Shown piece after piece: positions 8,523 through 19,318 of a stretch of DNA of 64,000 bases. Origin of the DNA: Nitrosotalea devaniterrae (lineage in GTDB: Archaea > Thermoproteota > Nitrososphaeria > Nitrososphaerales > Nitrosopumilaceae); assembly GCA_900065925.1 (NCBI GenBank), contig LN890280.1, positions 984,451-1,048,450 of the forward strand, in the 5' to 3' direction. A model generated the notes under the pieces. The model saw only the letters and a program-made list of their open reading frames with translations, was not told where the DNA came from and searched no databases. Position numbers and translations under genes: made by a program. How positions within the stretch are numbered: position 1 is the first letter of the stretch; every line of letters begins with the position of its first letter.

Positions 8523-9727
8523 AGTTCTGAGAGTTCGTCTCTTAATGCCTTGAATTCATCAATTGTGATTTCTCCCTTTGCCAATCTATTTTTGAGAATC
8601 ATCATTGCATAGTCATCATTTTTTGGTTCAGGGGTAGTCTCTACAGGTATCACATCTTCTTTCTTTTGTGTCACAAGATTACCGAATAGTTTTCTTTTCT
8701 TTTTCAAATAAAGTATAGTGACAACAATTGCAACTCCTACAAGAGAGATTACAGGATAAATTATGTTTGCAATACTGCCAGGTATTGGATTTGTTCCAGA
8801 CATATTATCAGACTTTTGTGCTCCCAAATTTCCAGCCACATCATCAAGCACCATGTTTTCATTTAGTTTGATAGTCTGTTGTGTACCAGAAGATGTACTT
8901 GTGGACGGAGGAGTTGTACTTGTTGGAGGAGGATTTTGTCCATTAAGTAATTGCTGCAATCTTTGTGCATCCGCTAATCTTTGTTTTAACAATTCATCCA
9001 AAGAAGGAGACGATGGTTGATCCGTTGTAGAGCCAGGAGTTTGTGTAGTTGTAGCAGGTGGAGATAAAGTGACTGAAGTTGCAACATTAGAAGGATTACT
9101 GGTACCAGCTTGGTTTACAGAAGACACCCTATAGGAATATAGCTTGTTTGAAGTAAGTCCAGTATCCTGATATGATGTGGTCTGAGTATTTTGAACTGGA
9201 TTAAAACCGCTTCCATCGTCTCTCTCAATTTTATATCCATAAAGTGGTGCACCGCCAGTATTTGTTGGAGCAGTCCAGCTAAGATCAATTTCAGTTGATG
9301 AAATAGTAGCAGTAGTCAGAGAGGTTGGCGGAAATGGTGCCACTGGCGAACCATCAGGAGAATAAATAAAGTTCACAGTCTTGCCATTTTCCTTTGTTGC
9401 AATAAATGCAGTTGCGTTATACACACCTTTGATTGAGAATTTTTGTTGGTTGTCAGAAGTAGAAGTATCAACCACTATCTGAAATTGGTGATTGCTGTCT
9501 GCGGCACCAGATGAAAGTAAAATAAACTTGTTAGTAGGATCAAATAGCAATATTGTAACATTGGGTGGATCAGTATCTAAGATGGTACCTGAAAAATAGA
9601 TCTTGCTTCCTCCCTTGTAAAATGACGTATTAGTTTTAAGCGAAGTTACTTCAGCATAAGCAGGAATTACAGTGAACGCAACAATTACAGTCAATATCAC
9701 AGCAAAATATAGTCCGTACCTATTCAT
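8519..9727 (-). CDS. Secreted/anchored fibronectin III protein with SHOCT tail
   Basis: Domain order is: signal peptide (FAVILTVIVAFTVIPAYA), a beta-rich N-terminal domain of about 100 residues, one fibronectin type III domain (LSWTAPTNTGGAPLYGYKIE to YRVSSVNQAGTSNPSN), a Pro/Thr/Ser-rich linker, a transmembrane helix (VISLVGVAIVVTILYL), and a short cytosolic SHOCT-like tail (MILKNRLAKGEITIDEFKAL). It is probably a cell-surface protein. Its fn3 module closely resembles those in the accessory island further along. Confidence 0.85.
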   Translation of the reverse strand: MNRYGLYFAVILTVIVAFTVIPAYAEVTSLKTNTSFYKGGSKIYFSGTILDTDPPNVTILLFDPTNKFILLSSGAADSNHQFQIVVDTSTSDNQQKFSIKGVYNATAFIATKENGKTVNFIYSPDGSPVAPFPPTSLTTATISSTEIDLSWTAPTNTGGAPLYGYKIERDDGSGFNPVQNTQTTSYQDTGLTSNKLYSYRVSSVNQAGTSNPSNVATSVTLSPPATTTQTPGSTTDQPSSPSLDELLKQRLADAQRLQQLLNGQNPPPTSTTPPSTSTSSGTQQTIKLNENMVLDDVAGNLGAQKSDNMSGTNPIPGSIANIIYPVISLVGVAIVVTILYLKKKRKLFGNLVTQKKEDVIPVETTPEPKNDDYAMMILKNRLAKGEITIDEFKALRDELSEL

Positions 9728-9922
9728 ACGAAGAATTTAGCATTCCAATTATTAAAAACTCAGTAGAATTCATACTTCTCAACTCTTGGGTTCAATTTAT
9801 TCGTAAATTATCAAAAAAGAGTTCAGGCATCTGATCGAATAAAGGCCTTTCAACTTGGAGTTAATTTCATACATGAGATTATCTAGTATGTATAAAATAG
9901 GGTGTGAACCATAACGACAATA

Positions 9923-11599
9923 ATGGAAATATCAAGCAGAAATGTAGTTGATGGTCCGGCAAGGGCACCCCATAGAGCCATGTACAAAGCCATGGGTTTA
10001 GACGATAATGATTTAGGAAAACCTTTCATCGGTGTATCTCACAGCGGAAATGAGGCAACTCCATGCAACATCCATCTTGGAAGATTGGCAACTCATGCAA
10101 AAGCCGGAGTAGAAAATGCAGGAGGAACTCCCAGAGAATTTTCAACAATTGCAGTAAGTGACGGTATTGCAATGGGACATGAGGGCATGAAGTCATCCCT
10201 TGTCAGCAGAGAAATTATTGCAGATTCTATTGAACTAATGGTGCGAGCACACCAGTATGACGGAATAGTTGGAATTGCAGGTTGTGACAAGAGCTTGCCC
10301 GGTACAATGATGGGAATGGCACGTCTTAACTTGCCATCAGTTTTTGTTTACGGTGGTACAATCATGCCAGGAGTTTACGAAGGAAAACAAGTTACAGTAC
10401 AAGATGTCTACGAAGCAGTCGGAGCATATGATGCAGGCAATTTGACATTAGAGGCTCTAAAGAATTTAGAAAACGTAGCATGTCCAAACTCAGGTTCTTG
10501 TGGAGGAATGTATACTGCAAACACCATGGCCTCAATTAGTGAAGCAATAGGAATTGCACTTCCAGGAAATGCATCTCCACCTGCAGAGGATCCAAGACGA
10601 GAAAAAATGGTATATGAAAGTGGAAAAGCTGTAATGAATTTGCTTGAAATCGGAGTGAGGCCAAAAGACGTTTTAACATATGAGGCATTTGAAAATGCTA
10701 TCGTAGTGGCTAATGCCATAGGCGGCTCTACAAATGCAGTATTACACTTGCTTGCACTATCTCGTGAGATAGGAGTAAAACTAACACTAGATGATTTTGA
10801 GAGAATCAGAAGAAAGACACCTCACATAGCAGACATGAGACCTGGTGGGACATACGTTATGCTAGACCTTGATAAAATAGGCGGAATTCCATTACTAATG
10901 AAAAGTTTGCAAAAGAAAAACCTCATCCATGAAAATGCCATGACTGTAACAGGAAAAACAGTCAAGCAAAATTTGGATGCAATGCAAATACCATTTGATG
11001 CACATCAAAAAGTGTTAAAATCAATCGAATCTCCGATTCATGAAGTTGGAACTCTGACAATACTTCGAGGGTCACTTGCCCCAGAAGGTGCAGTGGTCAA
11101 AGTTGCAGGAGTCCACACAACAGAATTCAGAGGTAAAGCTAGAGTGTTTGATAGAGAAGAAGATGCATTTGATGCAATATCAAAACGACAAATAAAAGAA
11201 AATGATGTTGTGATAATTAGATACGAGGGTCCAAAGGGTGGGCCTGGTATGAGAGAAATGCTCGGTGTCACCGCAGCACTTGTTGGTCAAAACTTGGGTG
11301 AAAAAGTTGCACTAATAACAGATGGAAGATTCTCTGGTGCAACTAGAGGATTCATGATAGGCCATGTTGCCCCAGAAGCAGCAGTGGGAGGAAATATTGC
11401 ACTAGTACATGAAGGAGACGAGATTGTCATCAACCTTGAAAAAAATACCATTGATATCATGGTTTCAGAAAATGATCTTGCACAAAGACGAAAAGAATGG
11501 AAACCAAGAAAGCCAAATTATGAAACAGGTGCTCTTGCAAAATTTGCGTCACTTGTGTCATCTGCAGCCGAGGGTGCAATCACAAGACCAATCTGGTAA
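9923..11599 (+). CDS. ilvD: Dihydroxy-acid dehydratase
   Basis: IlvD dehydrates 2,3-dihydroxy-isovalerate and 2,3-dihydroxy-3-methylvalerate to the keto acids of valine and isoleucine, using an Fe-S cluster. The cluster cysteines are seen in [18 protein letters not shown] and [15 protein letters not shown]. The C-terminal [20 protein letters not shown] is diagnostic. The length of 558 residues is normal. A TATA-like GTATAAAATA at 9891-9900 is about 25-30 bases before the ATG, giving a nearly leaderless message. The gene is separate from the ilvBN-leuAB operon at 50.7-55.5 kb. Confidence 0.96.
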   Translation: MEISSRNVVDGPARAPHRAMYKAMGLDDNDLGKPFIGVSHSGNEATPCNIHLGRLATHAKAGVENAGGTPREFSTIAVSDGIAMGHEGMKSSLVSREIIADSIELMVRAHQYDGIVGIAGCDKSLPGTMMGMARLNLPSVFVYGGTIMPGVYEGKQVTVQDVYEAVGAYDAGNLTLEALKNLENVACPNSGSCGGMYTANTMASISEAIGIALPGNASPPAEDPRREKMVYESGKAVMNLLEIGVRPKDVLTYEAFENAIVVANAIGGSTNAVLHLLALSREIGVKLTLDDFERIRRKTPHIADMRPGGTYVMLDLDKIGGIPLLMKSLQKKNLIHENAMTVTGKTVKQNLDAMQIPFDAHQKVLKSIESPIHEVGTLTILRGSLAPEGAVVKVAGVHTTEFRGKARVFDREEDAFDAISKRQIKENDVVIIRYEGPKGGPGMREMLGVTAALVGQNLGEKVALITDGRFSGATRGFMIGHVAPEAAVGGNIALVHEGDEIVINLEKNTIDIMVSENDLAQRRKEWKPRKPNYETGALAKFASLVSSAAEGAITRPIW

Positions 11600-11609
11600 A
11601 ACTACAAAC

Positions 11610-11825
11610 CTATTCTTGCGGAATATGATATTGGCAGAATAGTCTCAAGTTCAAGCCAACTCTTTTTGCCGTAATGGAAAGCCCATCATCTAGACCCTTT
11701 TGACACACCACACATGCAGCCTCTGTTACAGTCGTCTTTACCATTGGCTTTTTTCTTGCATAGTATAGATCCTGGAACAGTAGTGATTTGCTCCTGTCAA
11801 AATCAGGAATTAGGATCTGAGACAT
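11610..11825 (-). CDS. Small Cys/His protein (71 aa), putative zinc-binding
   Basis: This 71-residue protein has two paired metal-ligand motifs, ACVVCQKG at about residue 38 and FCQYH at the C-terminus, giving a CxxC..CxxH set suitable for one zinc ion. On the minus strand a TATA-like element (cctttatatg) lies about 25 bases before its ATG, divergent from the trpE promoter. I do not recognise a named family. It resembles other short Cys/His proteins in this window in having a terminal CxxH. Confidence 0.65.
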   Translation of the reverse strand: MSQILIPDFDRSKSLLFQDLYYARKKPMVKTTVTEAACVVCQKGLDDGLSITAKRVGLNLRLFCQYHIPQE

Positions 11826-11927
11826 GGTCTATTATACACGAAGATCGCATATAAAGGTACCGTACCATACCGTAATTAGTACAGCCCATGAGGCGGCTTA
11901 ATTTTAAATAGAGAGTAAGAGTGTGCT
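11826..11927. promoter_or_regulatory. Divergent promoter region of trpE and the small Cys/His gene
   Basis: A plus-strand TATA-like TTTTAAATA lies at about 11902-11910, and a minus-strand tttatatg at about 11848-11855. Between them is a repeated GGTACC/GTACC/ATACC stretch (11855-11872), including the perfect palindrome GGTACC, which could be an operator for the trp operon. No leader reading frame or tandem Trp codons were found. Confidence 0.45.
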
Positions 11928-13292
11928 TTGGCATGGGTGGCCACATTTGGGCATTCAAGCCTTAAGATAATACCTCTAGACTATACTGGTTCCCAATTTG
12001 ATCTATACAACAAGATATCACGTGAGTTTGAACATTCTTTCTTCTTTGAATCTCTTACAGGTCCAGAGGAACTATCAGAAACATCATTGATTGGTTTTGA
12101 CCCCTCCATAATCATCAAGGGATATTTTGACAAAGTGGTTCTCCATTACAAGAGCGGGGGGTCCATTACAATTCAGACAAGTGACCCACTTGCTGAAATC
12201 AAAAAACTGGTCTACCAGATACCTGATCAAAAATACAGGTATGTCGGAGGTGCAGTAGGAATTATCAATTATGATGCAATCAGATTGTGGGAAAATATTC
12301 CAGATTCCCACAAGGATTCAGACGAGCCTTTGATGGAATTTGGAATATACACCGATGGAATTCTTTACGACAACAAGAAGAAAAAATCATTTTATTTTTA
12401 TTATGATAAAAATAGAATAGACAAAATATCATACACCGACATAGAGTGTGGCAAGTTTTCTGTTTCAGAAATTTCAGAGAACTTGAACCAAGAAAGATTT
12501 ACAGAAATGATAACACGTGCAAAAAAATACATCCACGATGGAGACATCTTCCAAGTTGTATTATCACGAAAATTCAATTTTGATGCAGACGGAGACCACC
12601 TGAAGGTGTACAAGATTTTGCGTCAGATAAATCCCTCACCATATCTATATCACATGAAACTAGGAAAAAGAACCATAATTGGTTCCAGTCCAGAGATGTT
12701 ATTGAGGATTACCGGAAGTCAGGTAGAAACATTTCCAATTGCAGGTACAAGACCAATCACAAACGATGAGAGAAAAAATGAGGAGCTAAAAGAGGAGATG
12801 CTCCATGATGAAAAAGAGATTGCAGAGCATACAATGCTTGTAGACCTTGGTAGAAATGATATTGGTCGAGTATGCAAGTATGGAACAGTGCATGTCAAAG
12901 AACTAATGGCAGTAAAAAAATTCAGCCATGTCCAGCACATTGTAACACATGTAGTTGGAACATTGGATAAAAAATATGACATGTATGATGCAATGAAGGC
13001 AGTATTTCCAGCAGGAACAGTATCAGGGGCTCCAAAGATTCGTGCAATGGAGATAATTGATGAACTCGAGCCTGATGCAAGAGGACCTTATGCGGGAGCT
13101 GTAGGATATTTTTCATTCAATGGTTGTTGTGATTTTGCAATTGGAATAAGAAGTATATTCATGAACGGATCAAAAGGTTTCATCCAAGCGGGTGCAGGAA
13201 TTGTCACAGATTCAGTTGCCCAAAACGAATGGATGGAAACAGAGCACAAGGCAAATGCAATGATAACTGCACTAAAGGAGGCAACAAAATGA
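11928..13292 (+). CDS. trpE: Anthranilate synthase component I
   Basis: TrpE converts chorismate and ammonia (from TrpG) to anthranilate. Family blocks are IAGTRPITNDERKNEELKEE, HTMLVDLGRNDIGRVC, PAGTVSGAPKIRAMEIIDE and the C-terminal QAGAGIVTDSVAQNEWMETE. The length of 454 residues is typical of archaeal TrpE. The start is uncertain: TTG at 11928 or GTG at 11937 fit the TATA position equally well, and the nearby ATG at 11933 is out of frame. It is the first gene of a tightly overlapping trp operon (ATGA junction with trpG). Confidence 0.95.
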   Translation: MAWVATFGHSSLKIIPLDYTGSQFDLYNKISREFEHSFFFESLTGPEELSETSLIGFDPSIIIKGYFDKVVLHYKSGGSITIQTSDPLAEIKKLVYQIPDQKYRYVGGAVGIINYDAIRLWENIPDSHKDSDEPLMEFGIYTDGILYDNKKKKSFYFYYDKNRIDKISYTDIECGKFSVSEISENLNQERFTEMITRAKKYIHDGDIFQVVLSRKFNFDADGDHLKVYKILRQINPSPYLYHMKLGKRTIIGSSPEMLLRITGSQVETFPIAGTRPITNDERKNEELKEEMLHDEKEIAEHTMLVDLGRNDIGRVCKYGTVHVKELMAVKKFSHVQHIVTHVVGTLDKKYDMYDAMKAVFPAGTVSGAPKIRAMEIIDELEPDARGPYAGAVGYFSFNGCCDFAIGIRSIFMNGSKGFIQAGAGIVTDSVAQNEWMETEHKANAMITALKEATK

Positions 13293-13876
13293 AATTTTTG
13301 ATTATCGATAATTATGATTCATTTGTGTATAACATTGCCCAGTTGTTAGGAGAACTAGATGTAGAGTCAGATGTCATTAGAAATGATAAGGTGACAATAG
13401 AAGACATCAAGAAAGGAAACTATGACGCAATAATAATTTCACCAGGACCTGGAACACCAGAAGATGAAAAATATTTTGGAATATGCACCAAGGTGATAAA
13501 AGAACTAGGACCCACAAAACCAATACTTGGAGTGTGTCTTGGCCACCAGGGCATCATACATGCATTTGGAGGAAAAGTGGTCAATGCTGGAAATGTAAGG
13601 CATGGTAAGACAAGCCCTGTGGAATACACCGCATCGCCATTATTTGAGGGCGTACAGAATCCCTTCAGAGCCACAAGATATCATTCCCTAGTAGGAGACA
13701 AGACCATAATTCCAGATGACCTTCAAGTTACGGCTGTTGCTCAAGATGACAAGGAAATAATGGCAATACGCCACAAAAAATACCTAATAGAAGGAGTCCA
13801 GTTCCATCCAGAATCAATAATGACTACAGAAGGCAAAAAGATTTTGAGTAATTTCATAAAGTTGGTGCAAAAATGA
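13289..13876 (+). CDS. trpG: Anthranilate synthase glutamine amidotransferase
   Basis: This class I glutamine amidotransferase supplies ammonia to TrpE. The nucleophile is in GVCLGHQGI and the catalytic His/Glu pair in GVQFHPESI. The start ATG overlaps the trpE stop (ATGA) and is preceded by AAGGAGG-like GGAGG at about 13276; the in-frame extension further upstream lies wholly inside trpE and is rejected. It has 195 residues, the normal size. Confidence 0.96.
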   Translation: MKFLIIDNYDSFVYNIAQLLGELDVESDVIRNDKVTIEDIKKGNYDAIIISPGPGTPEDEKYFGICTKVIKELGPTKPILGVCLGHQGIIHAFGGKVVNAGNVRHGKTSPVEYTASPLFEGVQNPFRATRYHSLVGDKTIIPDDLQVTAVAQDDKEIMAIRHKKYLIEGVQFHPESIMTTEGKKILSNFIKLVQK

Positions 13877-14919
13877 TCTCAGAGTATATCACAAAAATTT
13901 CCTCAAATGGGAATCTTAGTTATGATGATATGACTAGAGCGATGGACGAGATTTTATCTGGAAAAGTTTCTGCTGACGAGACCACAAGTTTTCTTGGAAA
14001 TCTGACAGAAAAGGGAGAGACGGATCAAGAACTTCTTGCAATGCTAGATAAAATGCAACAAAATGCAGTACACATACACCCAAAGATAAATCAAAAAATC
14101 ATTGATGTTTGCGGAACGGGAGGAGACAAGATGAACACATTTAACATTTCTACTACCGCGTCATTTGTGATTGCAGCATCAGGTGTAGTGGTGGCAAAAC
14201 ATGGAAATAAATCAGTATCCAGCACAAGTGGAAGCTCGGACATTTTTGAATATTTTGGATATGACCTTAACATGGAACCACAACGAGTTCAAGAAATAAT
14301 TGAAAAGTTTGGAATAGGATTCATGTTTGCCCCCAAGTTTCATCCTGCCATGAAAAATGTTTCAGAGGCAAGAAAACGTCTTGGCAAGAGAACCGCGTTT
14401 AATCTATTGGGTCCATTGTGCAATCCTGCAGAAGTAAAGAATCAACTAGTTGGAGTGTACTCTAAAGAATATCTCAGTAGAATAATATCACTTTTAGAAT
14501 CAAGAGGATCTGAGAATGTGATGACCGTGATTTCAGAAGATGGTCTTGATGAATTATCCACTACATCCAAAAATTACATTTACCACCTAAACAAGGGCGA
14601 GGTGACAAGCTCAGTACTTGACCCGGCAGAACTTGGCCTAGGCAAGGCAAAACTTGCAGATTTCCAAATCTCAACAAAAGATGAGGCGATAAACGCATTT
14701 GCTGGAGTTTTGAGGGGAACTGCCAAAAAACCAATGCTTGAGATTACGGCCCTTAATGCAGCTGCAGGGCTGATTGTAGGTGGGTTTTCAGAGAAATTTG
14801 ACGAGGCCTTAGAGGTATCTCTCCAGTCAATAAAGAATGGGAAGGCATATGATCTTTTTAGAAGTTTCATAAAATACTGTGGAGATGTGACAAAAGTGGA
14901 GGAGTTTGAGAAAAAATGA
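13873..14919 (+). CDS. trpD: Anthranilate phosphoribosyltransferase
   Basis: TrpD joins anthranilate to PRPP. The glycine-rich PRPP loop is DVCGTGGDKMNTFNIST. KHGNKSVSSTSGSSD and RKRLGKRTAFNLLGPLCNPA are further family blocks. The length of 348 residues is normal. The start overlaps the trpG stop by four bases, implying translational coupling. Confidence 0.96.
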   Translation: MISEYITKISSNGNLSYDDMTRAMDEILSGKVSADETTSFLGNLTEKGETDQELLAMLDKMQQNAVHIHPKINQKIIDVCGTGGDKMNTFNISTTASFVIAASGVVVAKHGNKSVSSTSGSSDIFEYFGYDLNMEPQRVQEIIEKFGIGFMFAPKFHPAMKNVSEARKRLGKRTAFNLLGPLCNPAEVKNQLVGVYSKEYLSRIISLLESRGSENVMTVISEDGLDELSTTSKNYIYHLNKGEVTSSVLDPAELGLGKAKLADFQISTKDEAINAFAGVLRGTAKKPMLEITALNAAAGLIVGGFSEKFDEALEVSLQSIKNGKAYDLFRSFIKYCGDVTKVEEFEKK

Positions 14920-15689
14920 AAAACATGCTTGAGAAACTTGCCAAAAATTCACAGCAGGCAATTAGTGACGGTACATACGAGATCAATTACAAGAATCAGA
15001 AATCAGAAAAAAATCTAGTGGAGCAAATAAAAAACAACAAGCATGCATCATTGATAACAGAGGTCAAGTTTTCATCCCCATCACTTGGAAACATACGACA
15101 AATTTCCGATCCTGTCTTGATTGCAAAACAGATGGTTGACGGAGGCGCAGTTGGCTTGTCAGTTCTCACCCAGCCATATTTGTTCAACGGTTCACCTGAT
15201 TATTTTACAAAGATTAGAAAAGAGATCAAGGTTCCATTACTTATGAAAGATATTGTAGTTGATAAAGTGCAAATTGACGCTGCTGAAAAATTGGGAGCAG
15301 ACGTAGTTCTTTTGATACAGGCAATATTTGATATGAAGTTTGCACAGGACATAGATGAGTTTGTGTCATATGCACACACAAAAAATCTCCTAGTACTATT
15401 AGAATCACATACGCAAAAAGAATTTGCAGATTCTACAAAAACAAAAGCAGACATACTTGGAATAAACAATCGCAATCTAGATACTCTTGAGATCTCACTT
15501 GATACTACAAAATCAATTTTAGAAAACAGAAATGAAAAACGAATTATAATCTCAGAGAGCGGTGTCGAGTCACCAAAAGATATCCAGTTTTTGAACAAAT
15601 GCGGTGCCGATGCTTTCTTGGTAGGCAGCAGTATAATGAAGAGTAAAGATATCAAGGGACTAGTATCAGAGTTGGTGTCAGCAATATGA
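14916..15689 (+). CDS. trpC: Indole-3-glycerol-phosphate synthase
   Basis: This TIM-barrel enzyme closes the indole ring. Diagnostic blocks are [49 protein letters not shown] and [13 protein letters not shown]. At 257 residues it is a stand-alone enzyme; it carries no phosphoribosylanthranilate isomerase (TrpF) domain. It overlaps trpD and trpB by four bases on each side. Confidence 0.95.
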   Translation: MKNMLEKLAKNSQQAISDGTYEINYKNQKSEKNLVEQIKNNKHASLITEVKFSSPSLGNIRQISDPVLIAKQMVDGGAVGLSVLTQPYLFNGSPDYFTKIRKEIKVPLLMKDIVVDKVQIDAAEKLGADVVLLIQAIFDMKFAQDIDEFVSYAHTKNLLVLLESHTQKEFADSTKTKADILGINNRNLDTLEISLDTTKSILENRNEKRIIISESGVESPKDIQFLNKCGADAFLVGSSIMKSKDIKGLVSELVSAI

Positions 15690-16888
15690 AATTAGGATAC
15701 CCAAAAGATGGCAAGTTTGGAGAATTCGGTGGAAGATACATCCCAGAAACCCTAGTTCCCGCAGTAGAGGAGCTCGAGCAGGCATACCTCAAGTACAAAA
15801 ATGATGCAGAATTCAAGAAAGAATTACACTATTACCTTACACAATATGCTGGGAGACCCACTCCATTATACCTGGCAAAGAACTTGACAAAGTTTGCAGG
15901 AGGTGCCAAGATCTATCTTAAAAGGGAAGATTTGCTCCACGGTGGGGCTCACAAGATAAACAATACACTGGGTCAAGCGCTACTTGCAAAAAGAATGAAG
16001 AAAAAAAGAATCATTGCAGAGACAGGAGCTGGACAGCACGGAGTTGCAACTGCAATGGCATGCTCTGCACTTGGACTAAACGGTGAAGTGTATATGGGTT
16101 ACAAAGATACCCAGAGGCAAAAGCTAAATGTATTTAGAATGAATTTACTTGGCTCCAAGGTGCATCCAGTCAAAGAAGGAACGCAGACCCTGAAAGATGC
16201 AATCAATGAAGCAATACGCGATTGGATTACAAATGTAAAATCAACATACTATCTTTTAGGATCAGCAGTAGGCCCACACCCATACCCTGTCATGGTAAGA
16301 GACTTTCAATCAGTGATAGGAGATGAAATTCTAGTACAAATGAAAAAACTAGAAAAAAAATCTCCAGACTCTGTTGTCGCATGTGTTGGCGGAGGCTCTA
16401 ATGCAATTGGAACATTTTATCCATTAATTGATGAAGATACCAAAATGTTTGGAGTAGAAGCCGGAGGAGAAGGAATCAAGAGTGGTCACCACTCTGCGAC
16501 ACTTGTAGGAGGATCAAAAGGAGTCCTCCATGGAATGCTAACATATTTGCTTCAAGACAAGGAGGGACAAATCAGTGAAACACATAGTGTATCAGCAGGA
16601 CTTGATTATCCAGGAGTTGGGCCAGAACATTCGTATCTAAAAGATGCCAAGAGAGTAAAGTATGATGCAGTAAATGATAAGGAAGCAGTAGAAGCATTTC
16701 TCTTGCTTTCAAAACACGAGGGAATCATACCAGCATTAGAATCAGCTCATGCGATTGCATATGCAGTAAAGATGGCAAAAAACATGCCAAAAAGTGAGAG
16801 TATTGTAGTTACACTATCAGGTAGAGGAGACAAGGACGTAGAAGAAGTTGGGAGATATTTGAGTAAAAATGTCAAGAATAAAAGATAA
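15686..16888 (+). CDS. trpB: Tryptophan synthase beta chain
   Basis: TrpB condenses indole with serine using PLP. The PLP lysine is in [17 protein letters not shown], the phosphate loop is [10 protein letters not shown], and [13 protein letters not shown] is conserved. The N-terminal [16 protein letters not shown] and the length of 400 identify the canonical TrpB1 type that pairs with TrpA. It overlaps the next gene, trpA, by 20 bases. Confidence 0.96.
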   Translation: MKLGYPKDGKFGEFGGRYIPETLVPAVEELEQAYLKYKNDAEFKKELHYYLTQYAGRPTPLYLAKNLTKFAGGAKIYLKREDLLHGGAHKINNTLGQALLAKRMKKKRIIAETGAGQHGVATAMACSALGLNGEVYMGYKDTQRQKLNVFRMNLLGSKVHPVKEGTQTLKDAINEAIRDWITNVKSTYYLLGSAVGPHPYPVMVRDFQSVIGDEILVQMKKLEKKSPDSVVACVGGGSNAIGTFYPLIDEDTKMFGVEAGGEGIKSGHHSATLVGGSKGVLHGMLTYLLQDKEGQISETHSVSAGLDYPGVGPEHSYLKDAKRVKYDAVNDKEAVEAFLLLSKHEGIIPALESAHAIAYAVKMAKNMPKSESIVVTLSGRGDKDVEEVGRYLSKNVKNKR

Positions 16889-17675
16889 GTTCAAAGACCT
16901 AAGGTCAAAAAACCAAAAGGCCTTGATAGCATATGTCATGGCAGGTTTTCCTAGTGAACGAGATACTATTTCTGCAGTAAGAGGACTTGTAAAAGGTGGT
17001 GCAGATATCATTGAACTTGGAATGCCGTTTTCAGATCCTCTGGCAGACGGTCCTGTAATTCAAAACGCTGGATTTCAAGCATTACAAAAGGGCATGAATC
17101 TTGCCAAGTTTCTTGTAATGGTAAAAAAAATTCGCAAAGAGACTGACATTCCACTAGTCCTGATGACGTATACCAACATACTGTATAGTCATGGTTATGC
17201 AAAATTCATTTCGACTGTAAAAAATGCAGGAATTGATGGACTGATACTGCCTGACATGTCAATTAATGAATCAAAAGATTTTCTGCAAGCAGCAAAGAAA
17301 AATAAAATGGATGTGATATTTTTGATATCTCCAAATACTGCACCAGACAGAATCAAGAAAATTTCAAACTTATCATCAGGCTTTTTGTATCTAGTTTCAG
17401 TCTTTGGAACAACTGGTGGCCAGCAACAGTTCCAGAATTATACAACTCATGCAATTAAAAATGCCAAAAAAATACTTGGCGGAAAAATTCCACTAGGGGT
17501 AGGATTTGGAGTAAGCAATCCAGAGCAGGCAAGATTCATAATAAAATCAGGAGCAGACGCAATAATTGTAGGAAGTGCATTTTTGAGATTAATAGAGAGT
17601 ACATCTCCTGAAAAGATCGAAAGTAAAATTGGATCGTTTGCATCCAGTCTAAAGAAAGCCACAATCACAGAATAA
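16869..17675 (+). CDS. trpA: Tryptophan synthase alpha chain
   Basis: TrpA releases indole from indole-glycerol phosphate and channels it to TrpB. The catalytic Glu is in [20 protein letters not shown] and the catalytic Asp in [21 protein letters not shown] binds phosphate. The 268-residue length is normal. It is the last gene of the trp operon; pyrG follows after 25 bases and could share the transcript. Confidence 0.96.
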   Translation: MSRIKDKFKDLRSKNQKALIAYVMAGFPSERDTISAVRGLVKGGADIIELGMPFSDPLADGPVIQNAGFQALQKGMNLAKFLVMVKKIRKETDIPLVLMTYTNILYSHGYAKFISTVKNAGIDGLILPDMSINESKDFLQAAKKNKMDVIFLISPNTAPDRIKKISNLSSGFLYLVSVFGTTGGQQQFQNYTTHAIKNAKKILGGKIPLGVGFGVSNPEQARFIIKSGADAIIVGSAFLRLIESTSPEKIESKIGSFASSLKKATITE

Positions 17676-17700
17676 GAAATAAAAGGATCTCAAATCCATC

Positions 17701-19317
17701 ATGGATATGCAGACAGAATCTACGAAATACATTTTTGTGACAGGAGGAGTCATGTCTGGCCTTGGAAAAGGGGTTGTTTCATCATCGGTTGCAAAGTTAC
17801 TTCAGCTTTCTAATCAAAAAGTCTCTTGCGTAAAATTTGATCCATATCTGAACTATGATGCAGGTACAATGAACCCAATTGCCCATGGCGAAGTCTACGT
17901 CACTGAAGATGGAGGAGAGTGCGACATGGACATTGGAAACTATGAGAGATTCCTAAACCAAAACATGCTAAAGACTCACAATATCACTACAGCCCAGATT
18001 TATTCAAGTGTAATAGAAGCAGAAAGACGAGGAGAGTACCTAGGAGCATGTGTGCAAATAATTCCGCATGTCACAGATGCCATCAAGGAGAGAATCAGAA
18101 AGATAGTCAAAAACGAGAACCTTGACATGTTGGTAATAGAGTGTGGTGGAACGGTTGGAGACATTGAGAGTCTGCCGTTTCTTGAAGCCCTAAGACAGAT
18201 GAGACTTGAAGAAGGTCCTGAAAATGTAATTTTCATTCATGTCACACTTGCCCCATCACTTGATGTTGTAGGAGAACAAAAGACAAAGCCTACACAGCAC
18301 AGCGTCCAGGAACTACGAAGAATCGGTATCCAACCAGACTTGCTAGCAGTAAGATGTACAAGACCACTAGAGATTGCAACACGAAAAAAGATTTCATTAT
18401 TCTCAAACGTCTCAGAGCGAGATGTATTTTCATGTCATGATGCAACATCAATACTTTTGGTGCCACAGATGTTATACGACCAAGGTATCGTTGATGTGAT
18501 ATTCAAAAAGTTTGGCAAGGTTGGAATGGTAAACACTTCGGCAAACTGGGACAAGTGGAATGCAATCATAAATTCATTTCAAAATGTGCAAGAATCTGTC
18601 AGAATTGCAATGATTGGAAAATATGTAAAACTTGCAGATAGTTATGTCAGTGTAAACCATGCACTAAAACATGCAGGCGCCAAGATTGGCAAAAATGTGA
18701 TGATTGACTGGATTGATTCTGAAGAACTCAACGGTGATGTGAGCAAACTTGCATCATACGACGGAATAATTGTTCCAGGAGGATTTGGAGACAGAGGAGC
18801 AGAAGGAATAATCAGTACTGCAAACTATGCACGAGAGAAAAATATTCCATATCTTGGAATATGTTTTGGTTTCCAGTTGGCAGCAGTAGCATTTGGAAGA
18901 CATGTTTGTGGACTGACAAATGCCAACTCTACAGAGATTGCACCAAATACAGAAAACCCAGTGATTGACCTATTGCCAGAGCAAAAAACAGTTGAGAACC
19001 TCGGAGGCTCGTTGCGTTTAGGGGCACATGAGATTACAGTTGAAGAAAATACAATGGCATTCAAGTTGTACAAATCCACCAAGATTCACAAAAGACATAG
19101 GCACAGGTTTGAGTTCAACCAGAAATATTTAGACATGTTCGCTTCAAAGGGCATGAAGTTTTCAGGGTATAGTGATAACAAAAAACGCATGGAGGTACTA
19201 GAGATTCCAAATCACAAATTCTACCTAGGTGTACAATACCATCCAGAGTTTAGCAGTAGGCCAGGATATCCTGAAGAATCATTTGAGGCATTCATCAGGG
19301 CATCGGCCAATGCCTAG
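17701..19317 (+). CDS. pyrG: CTP synthase
   Basis: PyrG aminates UTP to CTP. The N-terminal synthase domain starts [19 protein letters not shown] and contains the MDIGNYERF block. The C-terminal glutaminase has GICFGFQLA with the nucleophile and the [11 protein letters not shown] His/Glu block. The length of 538 residues is normal. The ATG at 17701 is chosen; an ATG two codons later is equally possible. Confidence 0.97.
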   Translation: MDMQTESTKYIFVTGGVMSGLGKGVVSSSVAKLLQLSNQKVSCVKFDPYLNYDAGTMNPIAHGEVYVTEDGGECDMDIGNYERFLNQNMLKTHNITTAQIYSSVIEAERRGEYLGACVQIIPHVTDAIKERIRKIVKNENLDMLVIECGGTVGDIESLPFLEALRQMRLEEGPENVIFIHVTLAPSLDVVGEQKTKPTQHSVQELRRIGIQPDLLAVRCTRPLEIATRKKISLFSNVSERDVFSCHDATSILLVPQMLYDQGIVDVIFKKFGKVGMVNTSANWDKWNAIINSFQNVQESVRIAMIGKYVKLADSYVSVNHALKHAGAKIGKNVMIDWIDSEELNGDVSKLASYDGIIVPGGFGDRGAEGIISTANYAREKNIPYLGICFGFQLAAVAFGRHVCGLTNANSTEIAPNTENPVIDLLPEQKTVENLGGSLRLGAHEITVEENTMAFKLYKSTKIHKRHRHRFEFNQKYLDMFASKGMKFSGYSDNKKRMEVLEIPNHKFYLGVQYHPEFSSRPGYPEESFEAFIRASANA

Positions 19318-19318
19318 T

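Noticed and set aside
11826-11927. A Trp leader-peptide attenuator before trpE
   Set aside because: There is no short frame with Trp codons, and the TATA position leaves almost no leader.
13229-13288. An N-terminal extension of TrpG by 20 residues
   Set aside because: The extension lies in trpE, and the ATG at 13289 has a GGAGG before it and matches the family start.
15200-15655. A 151-codon antisense frame inside trpC
   Set aside because: It lies wholly inside a strongly supported trp gene in a coding-biased region; it shows serine-rich low-complexity translation typical of antisense shadows.
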